Positions 1 to 6,466 of a stretch of 8,039 nucleotides of DNA are shown piece by piece; within the stretch, counting starts at the first letter, position 1, and every line of letters begins with the position of its first letter. The notes under the pieces were generated by a model that was not told the origin of the DNA, did no database searches, and saw nothing but the letters and a program-made list of their open reading frames with translations. The stretch is taken from positions 1-8,039 of the forward strand of contig QNAU01000053.1 in NCBI GenBank assembly GCA_003641545.1, in the 5' to 3' direction. Position numbers and translations under genes: made by a program. The stretch is from Thermotoga sp. (GTDB taxonomy: Bacteria; Thermotogota; Thermotogae; B21-G9).

Positions 1-1176
1 ATCATGGAAGGTATCGACAGGGTAATTCGAAATGGCAGGGTCATACTCGGTCCTGAGGTTGAGAAATTGGAAAAAAGGTTGGCGGAATACGTTGGGGTTA
101 GATTCGGAATAGGGGTTTCAAGTGGGACGGATGCTTTGGTTCTATCCCTCAGGGCACTTGGAATTGGTGAAGGTGATTTCGTCATCACCACTCCCTATAC
201 TTTTTTCGCAACTGCGAGTTGTATAAGTAGAAACGGAGCCGTTCCCATCTTCTTGGATATCGATGAAAGAACATACAATCTCGATCTGGATCAGGTGGAT
301 ATCTTTTTGGAAAGGTTGAAGGGTGAAAGATCCGCTCTCGGTGAAGATGAAACTGTTGAGAAAATTCTGAAACATTATCCAAATTTGAAATACGATGATG
401 TGAAGGCTCTCATTCCCGTTCATCTCTTTGGGAGAACGATGGATCTCGATAGACTCCTCGATGTGAAAAAGAAGAAAAACCTTAAAATTGTGGAGGACTC
501 AGCTCAATCGATAGGTTCCGAATGGAGGATGAGGGATGGAAGGGTGATCAGAAGTGGAAGTGTTGGTGATGTATCCATACTTTCCTTTTTCCCCACGAAG
601 AACCTCGGAGCGTATGGGGATGGAGGGATGGTTCTGACGAACGACGAGAAGATCGCTAAGAGAATCAGGAAGTTGAGGGTGCATGGATCTGAGAGGAAAT
701 ATTTCCACGATGAGATTGGGTTCAACGCGAGACTCGATGAAATCCAGGCGTTGGTGTTGAACATCAAGATGAAATATTTGGATGAATGGATAGAAAGAAG
801 ATACAACATATCGAAGATCTACACCGATGAGTTGAGTGGATTGCCTGGGATAAAGAATCTTCCATTCACCGAATGGAGGGATGGTGTAAGATATCACGTT
901 TATCATCAATACGTTGTTGAATTTGAAGATCAGAATCTCAGAAACATAGTCGTGGAAGAATTCAGAAAAAAGGGTATAGGTTTTTCCATATACTACCCTC
1001 TCCCTCTTCACCTTCAAAAGTGTTTTTCATTCCTCGGATACGAGGCTGGTGATCTTCCCGTGGTTGAAAGGCTGAGTCAGACGACATTAGCATTGCCAAT
1101 CTTTCCCGAGATGACGGATGACGAGATATCGTATGTGGTAGCCACGATCAGGGATGCGTTGAAGGGGAGGAGATGA
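1..1176 (+). CDS. DegT/DnrJ/EryC1/StrS family PLP-dependent sugar aminotransferase (5' partial)
   Basis: Family members transfer an amino group, usually from glutamate, to a keto sugar nucleotide in the cytoplasm, giving amino sugars for surface polysaccharides. Numbering from the ATG at position 4, I see the phosphate-binding SSGTDA (39-44), the cofactor-ring residues D165 and Q168 in EDSAQSIG, and SFFPTKNLGAYGDGG with the Schiff-base lysine K199. The C-terminal ALPIFPEMTDDEI is typical of the family. Members normally carry about 20-25 residues before the GRVILGPEVE segment. The ATG at 4 falls in the middle of that helix and the preceding codon is open, so the gene very probably starts upstream of the window. 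A charged stretch at about 100-133, before ALIPVHLFG, looks longer than usual. The sugar substrate cannot be told from sequence; a role in envelope glycan synthesis is inferred partly from csaB and the lipid kinase downstream. Confidence 0.93.
   Translation: MMEGIDRVIRNGRVILGPEVEKLEKRLAEYVGVRFGIGVSSGTDALVLSLRALGIGEGDFVITTPYTFFATASCISRNGAVPIFLDIDERTYNLDLDQVDIFLERLKGERSALGEDETVEKILKHYPNLKYDDVKALIPVHLFGRTMDLDRLLDVKKKKNLKIVEDSAQSIGSEWRMRDGRVIRSGSVGDVSILSFFPTKNLGAYGDGGMVLTNDEKIAKRIRKLRVHGSERKYFHDEIGFNARLDEIQALVLNIKMKYLDEWIERRYNISKIYTDELSGLPGIKNLPFTEWRDGVRYHVYHQYVVEFEDQNLRNIVVEEFRKKGIGFSIYYPLPLHLQKCFSFLGYEAGDLPVVERLSQTTLALPIFPEMTDDEISYVVATIRDALKGRR
1164..1172 (+). promoter_or_regulatory. Ribosome binding site deciding the korB start
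   Basis: GGGGAGGAG lies inside the end of the aminotransferase gene. It directly abuts the ATG at 1173 but sits 6 bases before the in-frame ATG at 1179. The spacing favours 1179 as the start of the next gene. Confidence 0.6.
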
Positions 1177-1178
1177 AC

Positions 1179-2030
1179 ATGACTGGTGAACTTCTTGAGT
1201 ACATAAGACTTGAAAGGTTTCCAACCGTGTGGTGTCCTGGATGTGGAAATGGAACAATATTCAGAGCATTTCTGGAAGCTGTTCATTCACTTGGGATAGA
1301 CAAGAATGAAGTGGCAGTCGTGTCAGGTATAGGCTGTTCTTCAAGGATAACAGGTTACATGGATTTCAACACCATGCATACCCTCCATGGTAGAGCCATA
1401 GCCTTCGCCACTGGGGTGAAACTCGCCCGTCCCGAATTCCGTGTGATCGTCATGGGTGGGGACGGTGATCTTCTGGCGATCGGGGGAAACCATTTCATAC
1501 ATGCCTGTAGAAGGAACATAGATATGACCGTTCTCGTTTTCAACAATGGCGTTTATGGTATGACGGGTGGTCAGCACTCACCAACTTCACCGATGAAGAT
1601 GAAATCAACGACCGCGCCTTACGGGAATCTCGACAAACCTTTCGATGTGGTGAAACTCGCCATCTCAGCTGGGGCAACTTACGTTGCAAGAGTCACGACA
1701 TATCATTACGATCTCATGGTCAAATACTTGAAGAACGCTATGGAGCATAAGGGTTTTTCCGTGGTGGACATATTCACGCAGTGTCCGACGTATTATGGAA
1801 GATACAACGGGATGCATGATGGAAGCGAAATGCTCGACTTCTTCAAGAGGAACTCGATTCCTCTGTCGAGGGCGGTAAAGATGAGAGAAGATGAATTGAA
1901 GGAGAAAATAGTGATAGGAGAATTCGTGAAGATGGATAAGAAAGAGTACACCGAACTTTACTCCGAACTGAAATCAAGATTGACGAAAGAAAAGGTTGAG
2001 GCGGGGGTGAACTTTGAGGGTGGAGTTTGA
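1179..2030 (+). CDS. korB: 2-oxoacid:ferredoxin oxidoreductase, beta subunit (KorB-like)
   Basis: This is the thiamine diphosphate-binding catalytic subunit of an enzyme that oxidatively decarboxylates a 2-oxoacid to an acyl-CoA and reduces ferredoxin, in the cytoplasm. The 283-residue protein has GDGD at 94-97 followed by NN at 122-123, the ThDP/Mg motif. Cysteines C19 and C22 (WCPGCGNG), C53 (GIGCSS) and C202 (TQCPTYYG) are spaced almost exactly as the four [4Fe-4S] ligands of the Sulfolobus beta subunit. The segments GYMDFNTMHTLHGRA and GVYGMTGGQHSPTSP and the C-terminal KIVIGEF are typical of the 2-oxoglutarate (Kor) branch. The exact oxoacid is not certain. The start was chosen by ribosome-site spacing; ATG 1173 would add two residues and overlap the upstream stop as ATGA. 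The gamma subunit follows directly, but alpha and the ferredoxin-like delta subunit are absent from this window. Confidence 0.93.
   Translation: MTGELLEYIRLERFPTVWCPGCGNGTIFRAFLEAVHSLGIDKNEVAVVSGIGCSSRITGYMDFNTMHTLHGRAIAFATGVKLARPEFRVIVMGGDGDLLAIGGNHFIHACRRNIDMTVLVFNNGVYGMTGGQHSPTSPMKMKSTTAPYGNLDKPFDVVKLAISAGATYVARVTTYHYDLMVKYLKNAMEHKGFSVVDIFTQCPTYYGRYNGMHDGSEMLDFFKRNSIPLSRAVKMREDELKEKIVIGEFVKMDKKEYTELYSELKSRLTKEKVEAGVNFEGGV
2003..2010 (+). promoter_or_regulatory. Ribosome binding site for the gamma-subunit gene
   Basis: GGGGGTGA lies within the 3' end of the beta-subunit gene. It is 3 bases before the TTG at 2014 and 9 bases before an in-frame GTG at 2020, so either codon could be the start. 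Confidence 0.5.
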
Positions 2031-2634
2031 GACGTATGATCCATATTCGATAAGGATAGGTGGAATAGGGGGACAGGGAAATGTCCTGATGTCGATCATT
2101 TTAGCATCCGCTTTGGTCATGAAGGGAAAATGGGTGATACAAACTCAATCCTATGGTGCCCAGGTGAGAGGCGGGATAACGTATGCGGATGTTTTGTTCT
2201 GTGATAAGAGGATGGATTACTTCAAAGTATCGCACTACGATCTGCTTTACATGATGCACCAAAAAGCTTTGGATGTGTTCCACTCTTTCCTGAGGAACAA
2301 CGGTATCTTGATAGTTGACACGACTTATGTGGAAAAGCTTCCAAGAATGTTGTTCGGGGTGACGAGGAAGATCGTCAGAATACCGATAACCCGAACTGTG
2401 AAGGAAAAGTTGGGAAGTTCAACACCGGCGAACATGGCGGGGCTCGGTGTCATAGCCAAACTCACGGGTTGGGTAGATGTCGAGGATCTCAAGAGGGCGA
2501 TGAGGGAAAAGGTTGATCCGAAATACCATGAATTGAACGAGAAAGCCATAGATCTCGGTTTTTCGATGGTTGATAGGAAATTCAAGATACGTGAAGAGGT
2601 GATGATGAGAAAATTCGGTAGGGGATTCGAATGA
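2014..2634 (+). CDS. korC: 2-oxoacid:ferredoxin oxidoreductase, gamma subunit (KorC-like)
   Basis: This is the gamma domain or subunit (POR family) of 2-oxoacid:ferredoxin oxidoreductases. It packs against the alpha and beta subunits and helps form the coenzyme A-binding side of the complex. The 206-residue protein shows the glycine-rich IRIGGIGGQGNVLM (about 14-26), the typical QTQSYGAQVRGG (43-54), and STPANMAGLGVIAKL in the C-terminal half. Length and domain order fit a stand-alone KorC. The start is a TTG at 2014, giving a 17-base overlap with the beta gene; GTG 2020 is a good alternative that shortens the protein by two residues. The overlap with korB indicates coupled translation at equal amounts. 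The C-terminal extension after MVDRKFKIR is basic and specific to this protein. Confidence 0.9.
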   Translation: MRVEFETYDPYSIRIGGIGGQGNVLMSIILASALVMKGKWVIQTQSYGAQVRGGITYADVLFCDKRMDYFKVSHYDLLYMMHQKALDVFHSFLRNNGILIVDTTYVEKLPRMLFGVTRKIVRIPITRTVKEKLGSSTPANMAGLGVIAKLTGWVDVEDLKRAMREKVDPKYHELNEKAIDLGFSMVDRKFKIREEVMMRKFGRGFE

Positions 2635-3056
2635 GGGAATTCCTCAATGGATTCAAAAATGCATTCGTGGGATTGAGAACGGTTTTTTCTGAGGAGTTGA
2701 ATTTCAAAGTTGAATTCGTGATCGCCCTGATAGTTTTGTTCGTGTCCATTAAACTCAAATTGAAATTCGATGAGATGTTGTGGATATCACTCGCGATTTT
2801 TCTCGTTCTGTTCTCCGAGATTCTGAACTCGATCATCGAATACATGATGGATTCACTGGGAATCAGGGACACGGATGTAAAGAAGATAAAGGATGTATCC
2901 GCTGGGTTGGTTCTCTTGACCTCACTCTTCACGACCGTGATAGGTGTCGCGATACTTGGAAAGAGGATCTTCAACTGGAGTGGTATGGTAGGTTTCATCC
3001 TCTACATTCTCTACGTCGTTGTGTTTCTTTTCTTCTCCTTCTCAAAATTGAGGTGA
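2631..3056 (+). CDS. dgkA: Undecaprenol/diacylglycerol kinase family membrane protein (DgkA-like)
   Basis: A small integral membrane kinase that phosphorylates a lipid alcohol with ATP. In Gram-positive-type members the substrate is undecaprenol, recycling the lipid carrier for peptidoglycan and polysaccharide synthesis. The 141-residue protein has an amphipathic N-terminus and three to four membrane segments (about 27-41, 49-67, 90-109, 119-137). Active-site residues align with those of E. coli DgkA: E63, N66 and E70 in SEILNSIIEYMMD, then K87 and D88 in KIKDVSAG, with nearly the same spacing. It is slightly longer than most relatives because of an extra C-terminal hydrophobic segment. The ATG overlaps the previous stop as ATGA, with AGGGGA five bases upstream. 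The neighbouring csaB favours undecaprenol over diacylglycerol as substrate, but this is inference. Confidence 0.88.
   Translation: MREFLNGFKNAFVGLRTVFSEELNFKVEFVIALIVLFVSIKLKLKFDEMLWISLAIFLVLFSEILNSIIEYMMDSLGIRDTDVKKIKDVSAGLVLLTSLFTTVIGVAILGKRIFNWSGMVGFILYILYVVVFLFFSFSKLR
3050..3056 (+). promoter_or_regulatory. Ribosome binding site for csaB containing the upstream stop codon
   Basis: GAGGTGA includes the last Arg codon and TGA stop of the lipid kinase. It sits 4 bases before the TTG start at 3061, so termination and re-initiation are likely coupled. Confidence 0.7.
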
Positions 3057-3060
3057 TATT

Positions 3061-4086
3061 TTGAGAATCTTCCTGTTTGGATACTACGGTTATGGAAATT
3101 TTGGGGATGAGATCCTGCTCTCCTGTTCGATCGAACTTCTGAAAAAAATATGCGGTGATCCGAAGATTCACATACTCTTGCCGAGGAAGAGCCACCCTTT
3201 CGAGAACAATCCCAAGGTCAGCAGGTTGAATCTTCCTGGAATAGTCCTGAACATTCTGAAATCCGATCTCGTGGTGGGTGGTGGGGGAGGGATATTTCAG
3301 GATGAAACGAGCCTCAGGAGTTTTCTCTATTACTCCTTCATCGTCTTCACCGCTTTGATCCTCAGAAAAGATGTTATCCTTCTCTGTCATGGCATAGGAC
3401 CGCTGAGAAGGAAGTTGAGTAGATGGATGATGAGAAAGATTCTGTCATCTCGGCATGTTTACCCCATACTCAGAGACGAGGTTTCATACAGATATTGCAG
3501 GATGATCTCGAAAAATGCGGTTCTGAGTGTGGATCTTCTCGTTTTGAAAAGGTTGGAAACACCGAGAAAAATGAACAGAAACACTGGAAAGATATCGATG
3601 ATACTGAGAAAAATTCCTAAGGATATGGAAGATTTCACTAAGATCCTTGCTTCCATCGGTGTGAGTGAGATCGATCTTTTGGTTTTCTTCCCGAACATGG
3701 ATTATGGAACCAACAGAAAACTGCAGGAAGATCTGAGAGAAAAGTTCAAGGTTAGGATACTCATGAATCACGAAGATCTCGTGGAATCCGTGATGACTTC
3801 GAGATTCGTCATGACGGAGAGACTGCATGGAGCGATACTGTCCACACTCGTTGGAACACCGTTCATATCGAACCTCAGGATCAAGAAGATAAACAGATTC
3901 TTCAGGGATTATCTTGGGAGATGCGACTTCGATGATGCCATCGATCTTTTCGACACGATCACGAAATTGGAGGACTTCAACTTCGACGAATACAGAGAGA
4001 GAAAATTGGTGGATTGGGAAAAGAAGAAGAAGGATTTGATGAAGAAACTGACTGAAATATTGAAAAAAGTCGAAAACAAGAGGTGA
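3061..4086 (+). CDS. csaB: Polysaccharide pyruvyl transferase CsaB
   Basis: CsaB adds a pyruvyl ketal from phosphoenolpyruvate to a sugar of the secondary cell wall polymer. The pyruvylated polymer is the ligand for SLH domains of surface-layer proteins. The 341-residue protein has the N-terminal GYYGYGNFGDE (7-17), GGGGGIFQDE (73-82), HGIGP (110-114), RDEVS (138-142) and ERLHGAILS (253-261), all hallmarks of the pyruvyltransferase family and of the CsaB branch. Length is close to that of other CsaB proteins. There is no signal peptide or clear membrane anchor, as expected for a cytoplasmic or membrane-peripheral enzyme. The C-terminus is a lysine-rich, possibly coiled helix (about 315-341). 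Translation starts at a TTG. In Thermotogota the likely outcome is anchoring of SLH-bearing outer-sheath proteins, which is inference. Confidence 0.9.
   Translation: MRIFLFGYYGYGNFGDEILLSCSIELLKKICGDPKIHILLPRKSHPFENNPKVSRLNLPGIVLNILKSDLVVGGGGGIFQDETSLRSFLYYSFIVFTALILRKDVILLCHGIGPLRRKLSRWMMRKILSSRHVYPILRDEVSYRYCRMISKNAVLSVDLLVLKRLETPRKMNRNTGKISMILRKIPKDMEDFTKILASIGVSEIDLLVFFPNMDYGTNRKLQEDLREKFKVRILMNHEDLVESVMTSRFVMTERLHGAILSTLVGTPFISNLRIKKINRFFRDYLGRCDFDDAIDLFDTITKLEDFNFDEYRERKLVDWEKKKKDLMKKLTEILKKVENKR
4080..4086 (+). promoter_or_regulatory. Ribosome binding site fixing the GTG start of the MrpB-like gene
   Basis: GAGGTGA ends with the csaB stop codon and lies five bases before GTG 4092. An earlier in-frame GTG at 4083 lies inside the site itself, so 4092 is the better start. 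Confidence 0.7.
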
Positions 4087-4091
4087 ACGAT

Positions 4092-4757
4092 GTGAAATTC
4101 ATGATGGTGATCTTCATGTTCATCAATCTCGTGATCGTTACACTCATTCTGTGGAATCTTGGGCAGTTGAAGATGGTGAAATGGGATATGGAGAAAACGG
4201 AGATCCTGCTCGAGCAAGGGAGAATTCCCAACATGGTCTCCGCAATTTACATGAAGAACAGAGTCTTCGATACTCTGTTCGAGGTGATCGTGTTCTCTAT
4301 GGCTGTGTTTGGGATCAAAGTTTACTACTCTTCGGGCAAAACTGAGTTGAGGGAAATCGAGGATGAAAATTACAAGTTCTTGGCAAGACGTTTCGCTTTC
4401 CTCGCTATGATTCTATCCATCTATCTCGCGATGACGGGACATCTGTCTCCAGGAGGCGGTTTTTCCGCGGGAGTTGCAGGAGGAACTGCGATACTGCTCT
4501 TAGGGATGAGCATCGGGGTGAATGAAATGGAGAGAAGATTCGAGAATCTGAAGGTGGATCGGATCGAAAGAATACTTCTGCTGATCATGATAATCATGAC
4601 TCTGTTGGAACACGAGGTGGACCTTCATTTTGGAAATTTTGGGAATGTGGTGAGCGGTGGGCTCGTGCCGTTTCAGAGCTTGATAATATACACGAAGGTT
4701 CTGACAGGTGTTTGGATGATAATATATCAATTCATGAAACATGGAGGAGTTTTCTGA
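4092..4757 (+). CDS. MbhE-like/MnhB (MrpB) fusion membrane protein
   Basis: MnhB/MrpB subunits belong to multisubunit Na+/H+ antiporters and to the related antiporter modules of membrane-bound hydrogenases (Mbh, Mbx). The 221-residue protein has about six hydrophobic segments (3-21, 57-79, 100-115, 122-142, 160-173, 193-213). Residues 45-79, with FDTLFEVIVF at 59-68, resemble MbhE or the MrpA C-terminal helix pair (usual form FDTLGE). Residues 100-215 carry the MnhB signature GHLSPGGGFSAG (116-127). The two units, usually separate genes, are fused here. No other antiporter subunit gene lies within the window, and the neighbours are csaB and acylphosphatase, so its complex must be encoded elsewhere or it acts alone. 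Ion translocation is not demonstrated by the sequence. The GTG start is set by a GAGGTGA site. Confidence 0.78.
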   Translation: MKFMMVIFMFINLVIVTLILWNLGQLKMVKWDMEKTEILLEQGRIPNMVSAIYMKNRVFDTLFEVIVFSMAVFGIKVYYSSGKTELREIEDENYKFLARRFAFLAMILSIYLAMTGHLSPGGGFSAGVAGGTAILLLGMSIGVNEMERRFENLKVDRIERILLLIMIIMTLLEHEVDLHFGNFGNVVSGGLVPFQSLIIYTKVLTGVWMIIYQFMKHGGVF

Positions 4758-4776
4758 GCTCGGGAGGGATTGAAGG

Positions 4777-5046
4777 ATGGTCAGTTATAGAATCAGGGTT
4801 TACGGTAGAGTTCAAGGTGTGGGATACAGGGATTTCGTTCGAAGAAGAGCGAGAACATTCGGAATAAATGGGTATGTAAGGAATCTGGTGGATGGTTCGG
4901 TCGAAATAGTTGCCGAAGGGGATGAAAGGAATTTTGAGCTGTTCCTCAAGGAAATCAAGAAGGGACCAATCTTAGCGAGGGTGGACAGGGTTGAAATCGA
5001 ACCGAGAAGAAGTGAGGGATATGAGAACTTTGAGATCAGGTTCTGA
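4777..5046 (+). CDS. acyP: Acylphosphatase
   Basis: This small cytoplasmic enzyme hydrolyses the carboxyl-phosphate bond of acyl phosphates such as carbamoyl or acetyl phosphate. The 89-residue protein is full length for the family. It has GRVQGVGYRDF (10-20), the phosphate-binding loop with the catalytic arginine R18, and GYVRNLVDGSVE (32-43), with the catalytic asparagine N36 at the usual 18-residue distance. A GGGAGGG site lies 8 bases before the ATG. It follows the MrpB-like gene after 19 bases, the largest gap in the window, and its end overlaps the RNase H gene by 26 bases. Many predicted products keep an uncertain physiological role; nothing here shows a link to the neighbouring genes. 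Confidence 0.95.
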   Translation: MVSYRIRVYGRVQGVGYRDFVRRRARTFGINGYVRNLVDGSVEIVAEGDERNFELFLKEIKKGPILARVDRVEIEPRRSEGYENFEIRF

Positions 5047-5491
5047 ACCACCACTTCGGAAATTCATCCTCAGATTCGATGGTGGTTCGAGCGGTAATCC
5101 CGGTCCCTCGGCATTCTGCTACATTGTGATGGATGAGTGTGAGAATGTTCTCTGCATTCACTCGGAATACATCGGGATTGGGACGAACAATTTTTCAGAA
5201 TACATGGGATTTTTGAAGGGTTTGGAATACCTCGTGAATTTCACGGATCCGTCCAGGTGTGAGATAAAGGTGGAGACGGACAGCGAGCTGATAGTCAAAC
5301 AGATGAGTGGTGAATACAGTATCAGAAATTCAAAGTTGAGGAAGGTTGCAAATACGGTGAAAGATCTTCTGGCGAAATTCAGAAATTACGATGTCTCCCA
5401 CATACCACGTGAGGAGAACACTGCGGATGAATTCGTGAGGAGAGTTTTGACCAAATGGAAGAGGAGAAAGAATGTCAAAGATTGTGGTTGA
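5021..5491 (+). CDS. Ribonuclease HI family protein
   Basis: RNase HI proteins cut the RNA strand of RNA-DNA hybrids, using two metal ions. The 156-residue protein has the four expected acidic residues: D20 in RFDGGSSGNPGP, E60 in NNFSEYMGFLKGL, D87 in VETDSELIVKQM, and D136 in ENTADEFV. It lacks an N-terminal hybrid-binding domain. The last residue set is followed by a short basic tail (KWKRRK, 145-150). The start is uncertain: ATG 5021 has GAGGG only two bases away, TTG 5030 has longer spacing, and TTG 4991 would lengthen the overlap with acylphosphatase. The 3' end overlaps the MreB-like gene by 20 bases. This compact RnhA-like type is distinct from classical E. coli RnhA, and whether it digests hybrids or acts elsewhere cannot be read from sequence alone. 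Confidence 0.88.
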   Translation: MRTLRSGSEPPLRKFILRFDGGSSGNPGPSAFCYIVMDECENVLCIHSEYIGIGTNNFSEYMGFLKGLEYLVNFTDPSRCEIKVETDSELIVKQMSGEYSIRNSKLRKVANTVKDLLAKFRNYDVSHIPREENTADEFVRRVLTKWKRRKNVKDCG

Positions 5492-6452
5492 TATGGGAAG
5501 TTGGAAGACGGTCCTTTCCAGCGTATCTAAGAATACGAATCTGATGGATAGAACCCTCATCGCCATCTCAAAGAAACGGGGAAAGGTGGTTGAAATAGGA
5601 GAAAAAGCCCTTTCGAAATTTCGAGAACTCGGAGAAGAAGAGATAGAACTTGTGAAGCCGATCAGAAAGGGAAACATAATGGATGCCGAATTGATGGCTG
5701 AATACATCAGAAAGATGCTGAAGAAACTGGAGTTATTCCAACTTAGGAAAAGAATGATTTTCATCCTCCCAGCTCAACTCGGTGGAAATTTGAGATCTGT
5801 GAGAAAGATTTCACAGTTGTTGGGACTGAGTTCTTCCTTCATCCAGAATCCGATTTCAATATGCGTAGGATCGGGACTGAGGATGGATGAAGTGGATGCG
5901 AGGATCATCATGGATATGGGATACGAGAAGACGGAGGTGAGTTTGCTCTCGTTCCAAGGGGTGAGGAAGGTAATTGTATCGGATCTGGGATGGAGCAAGG
6001 TGGAAAGGTTCGTGGAGAATTTTATCAGAAGAGATAGATCCGTGAGGATTGATCCCGAATCTCTCGAAGCGTTGAAGAAGTTCTTAGGAAAGAGTATATC
6101 GGATGAAGAAGAAGTATTCATGAAAGGTGTGGATCTGTCGGGAAAGCCTGTGAAATTTGTGGTGAACCTGGGGGAACTCGGAAACGAGATCGAGTTTTTT
6201 CTGAGGGATGAAATATTCAAATTGAGAAAGATATTGAAGGATCTACCAGTTGGAATGGTGGGAAGTGTCTTGAGAGGGTGTGTGATTCTATCCGGAGGTT
6301 TGAGCTTTTTGAGAAGGGTCAGGAGGATGGTCGAGGAAACATTCAATCTCAGGGTGAAAAGGGTCAAAGATCCAGCAATCGTTTCTGTGGAGGGTGGAAA
6401 ACTCATCTTGAGAGACAAAGCGTTGCGAAGAAAATTCTTGATGGAAATTTGA
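5472..6452 (+). CDS. Divergent MreB-like actin homologue
   Basis: MreB proteins are bacterial actins that polymerise on the inner membrane face and guide wall synthesis. The 326-residue protein aligns with MreB along its length: IVVDMGSWKT (4-13, phosphate 1), ELVKPIRKGNIMDAEL (59-74, matching MreB's AIRPMRDGVIADY), QNPISICVGSG (125-135), IIMDMGYEKTEV (145-156, phosphate 2), VDLSGKPVKF (220-229) and CVILSGGLSFL (270-280, adenosine motif). Several nucleotide-site residues are changed. Phosphate 2 has GYEK instead of GGGT, the catalytic EEP is QNP, and the third adenosine-loop glycine is lost. L88-F89 falls where MreB has its membrane-inserting loop. The ATG has GAGGAGA five bases upstream and overlaps the RNase H gene by 20 bases. 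FtsA or PilM are less likely, because no 1C or SHS2 subdomain is seen. The flgF and flgG genes follow, and an MreB paralogue before these genes is also found in Bacillus subtilis (mbl-flhO-flhP). Confidence 0.8.
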   Translation: MSKIVVDMGSWKTVLSSVSKNTNLMDRTLIAISKKRGKVVEIGEKALSKFRELGEEEIELVKPIRKGNIMDAELMAEYIRKMLKKLELFQLRKRMIFILPAQLGGNLRSVRKISQLLGLSSSFIQNPISICVGSGLRMDEVDARIIMDMGYEKTEVSLLSFQGVRKVIVSDLGWSKVERFVENFIRRDRSVRIDPESLEALKKFLGKSISDEEEVFMKGVDLSGKPVKFVVNLGELGNEIEFFLRDEIFKLRKILKDLPVGMVGSVLRGCVILSGGLSFLRRVRRMVEETFNLRVKRVKDPAIVSVEGGKLILRDKALRRKFLMEI

Positions 6453-6457
6453 GGAGG
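6451..6457 (+). promoter_or_regulatory. Ribosome binding site for flgF
   Basis: GAGGAGG begins within the stop codon of the MreB-like gene and lies 9 bases before ATG 6467. It fixes the flgF start there and argues against a longer reading frame running back to 6278. Confidence 0.7.
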
Positions 6458-6466
6458 TTATTCAGT

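Noticed and set aside
4..6. ATG at 4 as the true start of the aminotransferase
   Set aside because: Family members have about 20-25 more residues at the N-terminus, the frame is open to the window edge, and no ribosome site can be seen. It is treated as an internal methionine.
499..1017. Minus-strand open frame opposite the aminotransferase gene
   Set aside because: It has no motif and lies inside a clearly coding region on the other strand.
4083..4091. GTG at 4083 as start of the MrpB-like gene
   Set aside because: It lies inside the GAGGTGA site. The GTG at 4092, five bases after the site, is better placed.
5774..6418. Long open frame of 214 codons on the minus strand, opposite the MreB-like gene
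   Set aside because: It lies wholly within a gene with clear family motifs, has no recognisable motif itself and no ribosome site worth noting. It is a by-product of the codon usage of the real gene.
5472..6452. FtsA or PilM identity for the actin-like protein
   Set aside because: The order of segments (KPIRKG, QNPISI, VDLSGKPVKF, LSGGLSFL) follows MreB, and no inserted 1C or SHS2 subdomain is seen.
6278..6466. Extension of the flgF frame upstream to an ATG at 6278
   Set aside because: It would overlap the MreB-like gene by over 170 bases, the extra residues resemble no flagellar protein, and a strong GAGGAGG site sits correctly before ATG 6467.
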